Both the position numbers and the translations under genes were made by a program. Below the pieces are notes generated by a model. That model was given only the letters and a program-made list of their open reading frames with translations, did no database searches and was not told the DNA's origin. A stretch of DNA of 64,000 nt from CAYTEO01 sp964436825 (GTDB lineage Bacteria; Krumholzibacteriota; Krumholzibacteriia; LZORAL124-64-63): the NCBI GenBank assembly GCA_964436825.1, contig CAYTEO010000010.1, positions 1 to 64,000 of the forward strand, given 5' to 3'. The stretch's first letter is position 1. The number at the start of each line of letters is the position of its first letter. Of the stretch, positions 1 through 7,822 are shown in pieces.

Positions 1-132
1 CGTGCCGGATTGGCGTTGACGTGATTGCAGTATCGTAATAAGGTGCTCGGCCCGGGAGACGGTGTCTCCCTCCTCGCCCACCGAATCGTGTTCCACATCG
101 TTCCAGCATTCCTCTCGCGAGGAGGGGCCGTC

Positions 133-3100
133 ATGCGCGTGCTTCGCTCGTTCCTGGTATTGGTGCTTCTATCGGTGGTCGCGGTGGGCGGCCTGGCTCA
201 ACCCGTCACCACGTGTCCCAACACGATGGGGATCTACTTCGACACCGAAGCGACCGTCTACTGCTCGGACGCCGCTGCCGGTGGTCCGCTGACCTTCTAC
301 CTGATGATCACCAACCCCACCGGCGACCAGATCGCCGCCTGGGAGTGCAAGGTGGAGTGGGACCAGATGGGTGGCGGGTTCTTCGGGAACTGGACGTTCG
401 CCAACGACGGCATCAACGTCGGCGACACCAGCGATCCGCTGAACACCCTGCTGGCCGTCGGCGTGGGGGCCAATCCCATCCAGCCCCAGCCGGCCACCAT
501 CCTGGCCACCTGGAGCGGGTTCTTCGGCTACGGCACGGGCTCGGTCTTCAAGATCACCCCGTACCCCGACACGGCCAGCTTCGATCCGCCGGCTCCCGGC
601 TACGCGATCGACGAGGTCAACCTCCAGGCCTGCGGCGTCAGCTCCGGGGATTTCGACCTGCCGGTAGCGGCAATCGGCCTCGATTGTCCCGTTGTCATCC
701 ATTCTTGCACCACACCGGTCGACATCTCCGCCCTGCAGTCGTACGACGAATCCGGCGCCCCGGTGTATGGCCAGGCCGATGTCCTGGTCCAGGGCACCGT
801 GACCACCGCTCCCGGCACGGTCGTCGCGGACGGTTTCTACGTCCAGGACGGGACAGGGGGCATCCTGGTCACCCGTGAGACGATGCCGTCCCTGGCGGTC
901 GGCGATCGGGTCGAGGCGGCCGGCATCCTCGCCGACCGCGACGGCGAGATCCTGATCGCCGGCCGGACCATCACCCCGCAGGGAACCACCGCCCCCGTTC
1001 TCCCCGACACCGTCGCCCTCGTCTCCCTGGTCGACGCCTACGACCGCGTGGCCACCCTGACCTGGACGACGGGGATCGTCGCCGCGGTGGACCAGGACAG
1101 CCTGCTGCTGCGCGCCGGGTCGGCCGAGCTGCCCGTTCTCTTCGGTCCCGGCACCGGGATCGACCCGGCCGGCATCGAGCCGGGCGACGTCCTGGAGGTC
1201 ACCGGCATCCTGACGGTCCGCAACCGGCGGATCGTCCTGCTGCCGCGCTCCCGGGACGACCTGTTCGATGCGACCCCCGACTTCGGGTTCAACGTCCTGG
1301 TCGAGGGCACGGCTGTCGGCGGGACGACGTGGGAGGACTTCGACAACGTGGCCGGTGTGACGCCGACTGCCTCCAACGGCTTCGATTCCGGCTGGGACGT
1401 GATCGGTACCGGTACCCCGATCGTCTTCACCGGCATCGACGGCTACGAGCTGGACCACGACCTGCGGCGGGAATACGACCCGGTCTACGGTTCCCGCCAG
1501 TGGCCCCTGCGCGTGACGACGCCGCGGGCGGCGGCGGACACGACGACCGTGACCCTCGTCTTCACGCCGCGCCTGCAGGGACTGACCGGCTTCCCGGTCC
1601 TGCTCCTGGATCCGGCGGCCGGCGACACCCTGGACCTGCTGGCCGACGGCACGGTCACCTACCCGGTGCCGCCCGGTGCCGGGGACGACGTCCGCGACTT
1701 CGTGCTGGTCATCGGCAACACGCCGGGACCGTTCAGCGGCCCGCTGAGCGTCGTCCTGACGGCGACCTGCGGCGACCTGGTGGACGGCGGCAACCGGGCC
1801 GAGACGCTGGAGGGGGCCACCGACGGCTACGACCCGGCCCTGGACGTGCCCGAGGCGCCGGTGCCGCCGTCGGGCTACCTCTCCCTGGCCTTCCCCCATC
1901 CCGAGTGGGGCTCGCCGCTGGGGGACGACTTCCAGGTGGACCGGCGGGCCGTCTACAACCCCCTGCAGGAGCAGCGGGTCTGGACCTTCGCCGTCAGGAC
2001 CGACCGCGCCGAGCCGGTGACGGTCACGTTCGAGCCCTCGTTCGTGCCGGCCGACGGGTTCCGGTTGCGGCTGATGGACCACACCGACGGCGTGGTGCGC
2101 GATCTCTACCCGGATCTGTCCTATACCTTCACCCCGACGCCGGGGGCGACCCGGCAGTTCGACCTGATCGTCGGCAACCCGCCGGTGCCCCTGCTGAGCC
2201 CGGTGGAGCGTGTCCTGCCTGCCGGCTGGTCGCTGATCGGCTTCCCCCTGACCCCCGCCGCCGGCCAGAACACCCTGGGCCAGGCGGTCCAGGACGACGC
2301 GGCGTCGGTGACCTTCTTCTACAGCTACCACGGCGCCGCCGGCTACACCCTGGAGGCCGCGGAAACGGCCTTCCAGCCGGGTGACGGCTTCTGGTGCGCC
2401 TCCGTGGACTCCTTCGCCTGGACGATGGAGGGTGAGAAGGAGATCGACGGCGTCCGCGTCCCCCTGCAGCAGGGCTGGAACATCGTCGGCTACCCCCTGT
2501 GGATCCCCACCGACCTGGCCGGCGTCCGCGTCGACCTGGGGCCGGTGCGCTACACGTTCCAGCAGGCCGTCGACCTCGGACTGGTCGCCCCGACCGTCTA
2601 CGACTACGACAACGCTGCCGGCGACTACGTCACCGGAACCCAGCTGCAGACCTGGCACGGCTACTTCGTGGCGGCCTACTCGGAGGACGTCTCCCTCTGG
2701 TTCGACTACACGAACATCCCGACGAGCAAGGTGCTGCGGCCCGACCCGTTCGAGGCGATGGACGCCGACCACTGGCTCGTGACGGTCGTCCCCGACGGGG
2801 GGACGCCGATCCGGTTCGGCGTCAGCAGCGAGGCCCGGGACGGCTTCGATCCCGTCTACGACCTGCCGCTGCCGCCGCCGTCGCCCGTGGCCGCCGCGGC
2901 GCCGCGCCTGGCCCTCGTCCATCCCGAGTGGCGGTTGGCGACAGGCAGCGAGTTCGTCGCCGATGTCCAGTCGGCGGACAGCAAGGAGCACCACTGGGAC
3001 GCCGTGTTGACGGTGTCCCGGCCGGGACCGGTGACCCTCGATTGGAGTCGCAGCGCCTGGCCCGAGGGGGAGGACTTCCAGATCTACCTGCCCCAGCAGA

Positions 3101-3504
3101 ACCGGGTCGTCGTCATGTCGATGCGCGACCAGAAGAGCGTGACCCTGGATGTGGGAACCGAGCCGCTGCTGGTCCGGTTCAGGACGCCCGACATGACCAC
3201 AGGCGCCGATGACGTGCCGCAGGCGAGGGCGGCCCTCTCCTGCCGTCCCAACCCCTTCAACCCCCGGACGGAGATCCGGATGGTCGTCCCGCGGGCCGGA
3301 GAGGCCGTCGTCCGCGTCTTCGACGTCCAGGGACGGGTCGTCCGGACGCTCAGGGCCGGGCGGGTGGCCGCCGGGGAGCATGCCGTCACCTGGCAGGGAC
3401 GGACCGACAGCGGCGGCGAGGCCGCCAGCGGCGTCTATTTCGCACGTCTCTATCTCGATGGCCGACCGACAGGCGCCATCGGCAAGATGAGTCTCGTCCG
3501 CTGA
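133..3504 (+). CDS. Giant secreted multidomain protein with FlgD/T9SS-like C-terminal domain
   Basis: Secreted protein of 1123 residues, role unknown. The start chosen is the ATG preceded by a GGAGG box at 121-125; the frame is open from 25, but the extra 36 residues lie ahead of a clean signal peptide (residues 1-23, core LRSFLVLVLLSVVAVGG). After the signal comes a domain beginning GIYFDTEAT, which resembles the two repeats of the protein at 11779. Two OB-fold-like segments follow (about 214-377). A beta module with a DPxxD...HPEW signature appears three times (about 391-555, 565-690 and 900-1030), and two GWxxxGxPL segments lie between copies two and three. Residues 1034-1123 hold PNPFNPRTEI and a FlgD-like tail, known in related proteins as a secretion/anchoring signal. 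No catalytic motif was recognised. A hairpin follows at 3527-3553. Confidence 0.85.
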   Translation: MRVLRSFLVLVLLSVVAVGGLAQPVTTCPNTMGIYFDTEATVYCSDAAAGGPLTFYLMITNPTGDQIAAWECKVEWDQMGGGFFGNWTFANDGINVGDTSDPLNTLLAVGVGANPIQPQPATILATWSGFFGYGTGSVFKITPYPDTASFDPPAPGYAIDEVNLQACGVSSGDFDLPVAAIGLDCPVVIHSCTTPVDISALQSYDESGAPVYGQADVLVQGTVTTAPGTVVADGFYVQDGTGGILVTRETMPSLAVGDRVEAAGILADRDGEILIAGRTITPQGTTAPVLPDTVALVSLVDAYDRVATLTWTTGIVAAVDQDSLLLRAGSAELPVLFGPGTGIDPAGIEPGDVLEVTGILTVRNRRIVLLPRSRDDLFDATPDFGFNVLVEGTAVGGTTWEDFDNVAGVTPTASNGFDSGWDVIGTGTPIVFTGIDGYELDHDLRREYDPVYGSRQWPLRVTTPRAAADTTTVTLVFTPRLQGLTGFPVLLLDPAAGDTLDLLADGTVTYPVPPGAGDDVRDFVLVIGNTPGPFSGPLSVVLTATCGDLVDGGNRAETLEGATDGYDPALDVPEAPVPPSGYLSLAFPHPEWGSPLGDDFQVDRRAVYNPLQEQRVWTFAVRTDRAEPVTVTFEPSFVPADGFRLRLMDHTDGVVRDLYPDLSYTFTPTPGATRQFDLIVGNPPVPLLSPVERVLPAGWSLIGFPLTPAAGQNTLGQAVQDDAASVTFFYSYHGAAGYTLEAAETAFQPGDGFWCASVDSFAWTMEGEKEIDGVRVPLQQGWNIVGYPLWIPTDLAGVRVDLGPVRYTFQQAVDLGLVAPTVYDYDNAAGDYVTGTQLQTWHGYFVAAYSEDVSLWFDYTNIPTSKVLRPDPFEAMDADHWLVTVVPDGGTPIRFGVSSEARDGFDPVYDLPLPPPSPVAAAAPRLALVHPEWRLATGSEFVADVQSADSKEHHWDAVLTVSRPGPVTLDWSRSAWPEGEDFQIYLPQQNRVVVMSMRDQKSVTLDVGTEPLLVRFRTPDMTTGADDVPQARAALSCRPNPFNPRTEIRMVVPRAGEAVVRVFDVQGRVVRTLRAGRVAAGEHAVTWQGRTDSGGEAASGVYFARLYLDGRPTGAIGKMSLVR

Positions 3505-3526
3505 CGGCACGTGGTATGTCCATGCT

Positions 3527-3553
3527 GGCCGGGGTCCCTGGTGGACCCCGGTC
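3527..3553 (+). terminator. Hairpin terminator after the giant secreted gene
   Basis: An 11-bp stem (GGCCGGGGTCC pairing with GGACCCCGGTC, one G.U pair) with a 5-nt loop begins 23 nt after the stop codon at 3502-3504. No strong T-run follows. Confidence 0.5.
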
Positions 3554-3651
3554 AGCCATTCAGGTAGGATCGTCGCGGGTGCTCCCCGGCGGTGTCCTCA
3601 CGGTCCCGATCTCCCCTCAAGCCCCCGCACCAGGAGCCGACAACCTCGACC

Positions 3652-4302
3652 ATGAAGACCTACGACGCCACCTACCAGCAGCACCCGGCCTACTTCGGCA
3701 CCGAGCCGGAGGGGATCCTCGTCTCCTTCCAGGAGCGGATCCGCCCGGGCGGGCGGGTCCTGGACATCGGGGTGGGGCAGGGGCGCCATGCCCTGCCGCT
3801 GGCGAGGGCCGGTTACCGGGTGGTCGGGATCGACACCTCGGCCCGGGCCATCGCGGACACGCGTGCGGCGGCGGAGTCGGAGGGGCTCGAGATCGAGCTC
3901 GTCCAGGCCGACTTCCTGGACTATTTCCCCGAGGCGCCGTTCGACGCCGTCCTGGCCTTCGGCCTGATGCAGACCCTGTCGCGCAGCGGGTGCGCCAGTC
4001 TCGTCCACCGCTGCCACATGTGGACCGAGCCGGGCTCCGTCCTGATGCTGACGGCCTGGCACGTGGACGATCCGTCCTACGACCGGGTCCGTGACGAGTG
4101 GGAGAAGGTGGGTCTGCACAGCTTCCGCAGCCCCGCAGGGGAGTACCGGACGTACCTGGCGCGTGGGGTCATACGGAATCTCTTCCGCGGCTGGAAGTCC
4201 CTCCATCACCGGGAATACCTGGGTCCCGCGCACCGCCACGGCGACGGTCTCGAGCACCGGCATGGGGTCATCGAGCTGGTCGCCGTCCGCAAGCTGTACT
4301 GA
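3652..4302 (+). CDS. Class I SAM-dependent methyltransferase
   Basis: Probable small-molecule or peptide methyltransferase of 216 residues, Rossmann-fold class I (TehB/UbiE-like group). Motif I is VLDIGVGQGRHALPLA, followed by an acidic residue ending strand 2 (VVGIDTS) and a motif-II aspartate (VQADFLDYF). The start used is the ATG giving MKTYDATY; the frame is open 20 codons further upstream, but that part is low-complexity and lacks family similarity. The Shine-Dalgarno is weak (AGGAG about 15 nt upstream). It lies between a terminator and the peptide/radical SAM pair, 295 bp ahead of the peptide, so a tailoring role is possible but unproven. Substrate not identifiable. Confidence 0.8.
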   Translation: MKTYDATYQQHPAYFGTEPEGILVSFQERIRPGGRVLDIGVGQGRHALPLARAGYRVVGIDTSARAIADTRAAAESEGLEIELVQADFLDYFPEAPFDAVLAFGLMQTLSRSGCASLVHRCHMWTEPGSVLMLTAWHVDDPSYDRVRDEWEKVGLHSFRSPAGEYRTYLARGVIRNLFRGWKSLHHREYLGPAHRHGDGLEHRHGVIELVAVRKLY

Positions 4303-4597
4303 CCGGGGAAAAGAGATCGCCGGGAGCCGTCCTGGAGGTACTCCCTCGCCCAGTGAGTACCCCTGTCAGGAACGACTCCCGGCTTCCGGCATGGGACGAT
4401 AGTAATATCAGTGTTGTTTGACCTGCACCACTGTCCCGGATGTGTTCGCCCGTCTCGAAAAGAAACAGCCCACGCCAGCTCGTGAAGGCTATCTCCCTCG
4501 CGCCATCCTTAACAATCCACGAGCCGGGAAAGTGCTGCACACTTTTTTGTTGTATGTGATAACCTGCCGGATATCCGCTCAGAGAAGGGAGCACGGG
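4303..4597 (+). other. Intergenic leader ahead of the cysteine-rich peptide gene
   Basis: 295 bp without a convincing gene. The last part is clearly AT-richer than the surroundings, with a run of six T at 4543-4548 followed by TTGTTG and GTGATAAC. A frame open from 4418 runs into the peptide gene, but the upstream 60 codons look non-coding. I find no promoter with good -35/-10 spacing; GGAAC at 4369-4373 resembles an ECF -35 box but no matching -10 follows. Confidence 0.4.
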
Positions 4598-4780
4598 ATG
4601 ATCGAACTGGTTGACGAGACCATCGCGGAACAGGGGGATTTCACTCTGGCCGGCAATTGCAACTGCTCGTGCGGCTGCCTGGAGAGCCTGGCCGACGATG
4701 CGGTGGGACCCGTCGGGGCCGACAAGGCTTCCGAGTCGTCGGCCACCTACACCGGCAACGAATACGACATCAACGGCTGA
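4598..4780 (+). CDS. Cysteine-rich RiPP precursor peptide (candidate)
   Basis: A 60-residue peptide, proposed substrate of the radical SAM enzyme that follows. A good ribosome site, AAGGGAG (4585-4591), sits 6 nt before this ATG; the longer frame from 4418 has none. Residues 1-19 form an acidic leader-like segment (MIELVDETIAEQGDF). Cysteines fall at 21, 23, 25 and 27 in GNCNCSCGC, an alternating CxCxCxC cluster. The rest (28-60) is rich in Ser, Ala, Gly, Thr and Asp and ends YDING. It resembles in style the Cys-rich precursors paired with CcpM/SPASM maturases and other thioether (sactipeptide or ranthipeptide) peptides. This is inference; it could also be a small metal-binding protein. The stop is 4 bp before the maturase start. 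Confidence 0.75.
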   Translation: MIELVDETIAEQGDFTLAGNCNCSCGCLESLADDAVGPVGADKASESSATYTGNEYDING

Positions 4781-4784
4781 CGTC

Positions 4785-6284
4785 TTGTCCCCCGAACCTC
4801 CCCTCTGCCATGTCTTCAGGCACGAGCAGCGGTGGTTCGTCTACGACGCGGGCAGCGATCGGCTGCTGAGGGTGGACGACTGCCTGGCGGACGTCCTGGG
4901 TGCCTGGCAGCGCGTGGGGACTCCCGCTGCCATCGCGGGCGAGATGGCGGGCAGACGATCGCCGGCCGCGGTGGCGCGTGCCCTGCACGAGATCGCGGAC
5001 GCTCGCAACCGCGGCCTCCTGTTGCCTGCTGCACCGGTCCTCGCGGCCCCCGCGACGGACGAGACCGCCGATCTCTACGCCCATGGTCAACAACACCTCG
5101 CCCTCACGGTCACCGAGGACTGCAATCTGCGTTGCCGGTACTGCCTGCACGGTTCGACCAACCCCTGGATCCGCCCGCACCGTCCCCGGTGCATGCCACG
5201 ACAGACCGCTCTGCGTGCCGTCGCCACCTTCCTGGACCACGCCGACCGGACGGCGCTGCCGATCGTCTCCTTCTACGGGGGAGAGCCGCTGCTGAACCTG
5301 CCGGTGATCGAGGCGGTCTGCGACCTCGTCGCCAGGCACCCCCGCGGTCGCGACGTGCGCCTGGTCGTCGATACCAACGGTACCCGGCTGGTGGGTGCGG
5401 CGGAGCTGATCCGTCGCCACGGTCTGTTCCTGCAGGTGAGTCTCGACGGTCCGGCCTCCGTCCACGACCGCTACAGGGTGAGCCGCGGGAAACGTCCCAC
5501 CCACCGTCGCGTCGAGGACAACCTGACGCGCCTGCTGGCGGAGGACCCTTCCCTGGCACGTCGCCTGCGGATCCAGGTCACTCTCATGCCGGACACCGAC
5601 CTCGAGGCCATCGACGCCTACTTCGCCGACTTTCCACCCTTTCGCCGGAACGGCCTGCCCGGCTCGCCGTCTCTGGGGGTGACGGCCGCCAACCTGGCAG
5701 GCGTGCCGGTGGCGCGGGAGGTCCTGACGGCCCGTAACCTAGAACGTCGCCGCCGGTCCCTGGAGGAGGCCCGCCGGCGGTTCGTCGCCGCCTGTCGCGA
5801 AGGGCGCCGTCGGGAACTGGGACCGGTGACCAGGGCCCTGTTCGAACCTCGGCTCATCCGGTGGTACCACCGCTCCCGTGGGGTGATACCCGGGCGGCTC
5901 CGGCCGACCGGATGTTGCCTGCCCGGCGTGCGCAAGGTCCATGTGCGCGCCGACGGCGTCCTGCAGCCGTGCGAGCGGGTGGGACAGACGATGTCCCTGG
6001 GAACGGTCGCCGGCTGGATCGAGCCGGCGGCCGTCCGTGGCCTGTGGGAGCGTTTCCTGGAGGCCCTGGGCGACCGCTGCCGCGACTGCTGGGCGGTGCG
6101 TCACTGCGACCTGTGCTTCACGGTGCTGGCACCCCACTGGGACCGGGGACCCGCGCCGGCCCTGCCGGAGCGTCTCTGCCGGGCGGTGCGTCGCCGGCTG
6201 GAGGACGACCTGCGACTCTACGCCTCTGTCCGTGGCGAGGATGGACGCGGCACGGCATGGTTGCGGGACACGAGAGTGGCCTGA
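4785..6284 (+). CDS. Radical SAM/SPASM peptide maturase
   Basis: Predicted RiPP maturase of 499 residues that would install thioether or other radical-chemistry links in the adjacent Cys peptide. Residues 8-40 (HVFRHEQRWFVYD...VDD) resemble the N-terminal recognition region of SCIFF/CcpM-type maturases. The [4Fe-4S]-SAM motif is CNLRCRYC (Cys113, 117, 120), followed by GGEP at 165-168. The SPASM region carries Cys377, 378, 396 (GVLQPCE), 432, 435, 441, 444 and 465, enough for two auxiliary clusters. The start is inferred: TTG at 4785, 4 bp after the peptide stop, keeps the whole N-terminal domain and suggests translational coupling. A TTG at 4611 inside the peptide gene is in frame but would add a non-homologous stretch; GTG at 4872 would cut the domain. 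It converges on the gene ending at 6292. Confidence 0.88.
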   Translation: MSPEPPLCHVFRHEQRWFVYDAGSDRLLRVDDCLADVLGAWQRVGTPAAIAGEMAGRRSPAAVARALHEIADARNRGLLLPAAPVLAAPATDETADLYAHGQQHLALTVTEDCNLRCRYCLHGSTNPWIRPHRPRCMPRQTALRAVATFLDHADRTALPIVSFYGGEPLLNLPVIEAVCDLVARHPRGRDVRLVVDTNGTRLVGAAELIRRHGLFLQVSLDGPASVHDRYRVSRGKRPTHRRVEDNLTRLLAEDPSLARRLRIQVTLMPDTDLEAIDAYFADFPPFRRNGLPGSPSLGVTAANLAGVPVAREVLTARNLERRRRSLEEARRRFVAACREGRRRELGPVTRALFEPRLIRWYHRSRGVIPGRLRPTGCCLPGVRKVHVRADGVLQPCERVGQTMSLGTVAGWIEPAAVRGLWERFLEALGDRCRDCWAVRHCDLCFTVLAPHWDRGPAPALPERLCRAVRRRLEDDLRLYASVRGEDGRGTAWLRDTRVA

Positions 6285-6291
6285 GGCTGGC

Positions 6292-7017
6292 TCAGCGGCG
6301 GGTGGAGTCGGCGGCGGCGGCGAGCGCGTCCTCGGCCGGGATACCCTTCAGCAGGACGAAATCACCCAGTTCCGGCGCATGGGCCAGCCAGCGCTGGAAT
6401 CGAAAAGGAGTGCCGTCGACCACGGCCGTCGAATCGGGCAGCTGCGGCAGCAGATTCGCGTTGGCCGCCTCTATGATGGAGTGAAAGCGGCCGGAGCGGA
6501 CCAGTGCACTGAACTCCGCGGAGATGTCTGACTCGAGGGCATAGCCTGTGGTGGTGGTTTCACCGTCGACGATGGCCAGGTAGCTGCCGGTCACGAAGCG
6601 ACCGGACGCGTTCTCGATGCCGAGCAGGCGCACCAGTCGGTCCTGCCCGGCCCGGTGGATGGCGTCGATCGTACCGGCCCTTTCCATCTTCCTGGCGATC
6701 GCTTCCTGGGATGGCACCTCGTCCATGGTGGAGGAGAACACGTTGTTGTCGCCGGCGAACCGCGTCATGACCAGCGTGTTGTCGTCGAGCAGGACCGCGT
6801 CAGCATACCGGAATCCATAGCTGACCAGCGAGGGCTGGCGCACCAGGGCCCCCGAGAACACCAGGAAGGTCGCCAGCGCCAGCGTTGCCTGACGCCGCCG
6901 CCGCCGCACACGGAACCTGTGCTGCAAGCGGGCGGCCAGGGCCTCGCGATGATCCGTGTCGATCCGTGGCTGGACCGCCAGGGACGCAAGATGCTGCTCC
7001 AGATCGTTCCAGGTCAC
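6292..7017 (-). CDS. Membrane-anchored partner of the ECF sigma factor (anti-sigma-like)
   Basis: A 241-residue protein of unknown family. Residues 1-42 are cytoplasmic and strongly basic at 35-42; one membrane helix spans about 43-59 (QATLALATFLVFSGALV); the remaining 180 residues would be periplasmic. It overlaps the sigma factor gene by 4 nt (ATGA), the usual layout for sigma/anti-sigma pairs, and its size and topology suit an anti-sigma factor. I see no zinc-binding HxxxCxxC (ZAS) motif, so the assignment rests on context and topology. Its 3' end is 7 bp from the end of the convergent radical SAM gene. Confidence 0.7.
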   Translation of the reverse strand: MTWNDLEQHLASLAVQPRIDTDHREALAARLQHRFRVRRRRRQATLALATFLVFSGALVRQPSLVSYGFRYADAVLLDDNTLVMTRFAGDNNVFSSTMDEVPSQEAIARKMERAGTIDAIHRAGQDRLVRLLGIENASGRFVTGSYLAIVDGETTTTGYALESDISAEFSALVRSGRFHSIIEAANANLLPQLPDSTAVVDGTPFRFQRWLAHAPELGDFVLLKGIPAEDALAAAADSTRR

Positions 7018-7670
7018 GATGCTCGCTCCATCAAGGTCCGCAGACGACCGAGCGCACGGCTGACCCGGGCCCGGACGGTTCCTGCCGGTACGTTCCTGAT
7101 GACGGCGATCTCGCGGTAGGTCAGGCCGTCCAGGTAGTGCATCAGGAGATCCTCACGCATCGTCTCGTCCAGCTCCTGCAAGCACTGCAGGAGGCGGCGT
7201 CGCTGCCGGGAGTGGATCGCCCGCGTCAGGGGATCCGCCTGCTCGTCGACCAGCACGTCCTCGCCGATGACGTTCTCGGGCAGCTCCGTGTACCGCCACA
7301 GAGCACGGGACCGGTGGTGCTTCCGCAACAGGTTCAGCGCGATCCGGAACAGCCAACCCCCGAACGTCACCCCCTGCCAGCGAAAGGTCCAGAGCCGGTC
7401 CAGGGCCCGCTCGAACGTCTCGCCGGTCAGATCCTCCGCCACTTCCAGGTCCAGTGTCCGCTGGTAGAAGAAGCGGAGGATGCGGTCATAGTACTTGCGA
7501 TAGAAGTAGTCGAACTTCTCGTGATCGACCCTGGCCAGCAACAACCATCGCTTCTCGATGGCCAGCTCCTCGTCCGACGCCTCCGGTTCCTGTGCTGTCG
7601 CCGGCGGTGCGGACGCGCGAGGAGGATCGATCCCGGGGAACTTCCGCTTATTCCAATCCTCAGAGGCCAA
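7014..7670 (-). CDS. ECF-family RNA polymerase sigma factor
   Basis: Sigma-70 family, extracytoplasmic-function type, 218 residues. Region 2 lies at about 46-98 (FDYFYRKYYDRILRFFYQR, then AEDLTGETFERAL) and region 4 at about 156-215 (LTYREIAVIRNVPAGTVRAR, helix-turn-helix). The N-terminal 35 residues are Pro/Ala-rich and unlike the family core. The start is a TTG; no ATG or GTG fits ahead of region 2, and the Shine-Dalgarno is weak. It should direct core polymerase to a stress or envelope regulon, held by the overlapping downstream gene product. A sigma-70-type promoter is visible at 7714-7742. Confidence 0.9.
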   Translation of the reverse strand: MASEDWNKRKFPGIDPPRASAPPATAQEPEASDEELAIEKRWLLLARVDHEKFDYFYRKYYDRILRFFYQRTLDLEVAEDLTGETFERALDRLWTFRWQGVTFGGWLFRIALNLLRKHHRSRALWRYTELPENVIGEDVLVDEQADPLTRAIHSRQRRRLLQCLQELDETMREDLLMHYLDGLTYREIAVIRNVPAGTVRARVSRALGRLRTLMERAS

Positions 7671-7713
7671 AACTGCTGCCCGCCTTTTTGGGGATGAGTT
7701 GCAACTGACCGTG

Positions 7714-7742
7714 ATGATAGCAGTTATTCACACCGCCGACAA
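7714..7742 (-). promoter_or_regulatory. Putative sigma-70 promoter of the ECF sigma operon
   Basis: On the minus strand, -35 TTGTCG (7737-7742) and -10 TATCAT (7714-7719) are separated by 17 bp, 44 bp ahead of the TTG start of the sigma gene. Confidence 0.5.
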
Positions 7743-7822
7743 CCCCCCGCCCCCGTCTTGTCCCCTGCCGGAGCCTCTGCTACCTTGCCTGGACACGTCA
7801 CCGTCGCCGGGAAAGGACAGCC

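Noticed and set aside
169..3510. 1113-codon frame on the minus strand
   Set aside because: Antisense shadow of the giant secreted gene; Arg/Gly/Asp-rich repetitive translation with no domain, whereas the plus strand shows a signal peptide and FlgD tail.
4369..4400. ECF-type promoter ahead of the peptide gene
   Set aside because: GGAAC at 4369 lacks a matching -10 element at the right distance.
4418..4597. Longer version of the Cys-rich peptide (120 residues)
   Set aside because: No ribosome site at 4418, and the extra 60 codons look like intergenic sequence.
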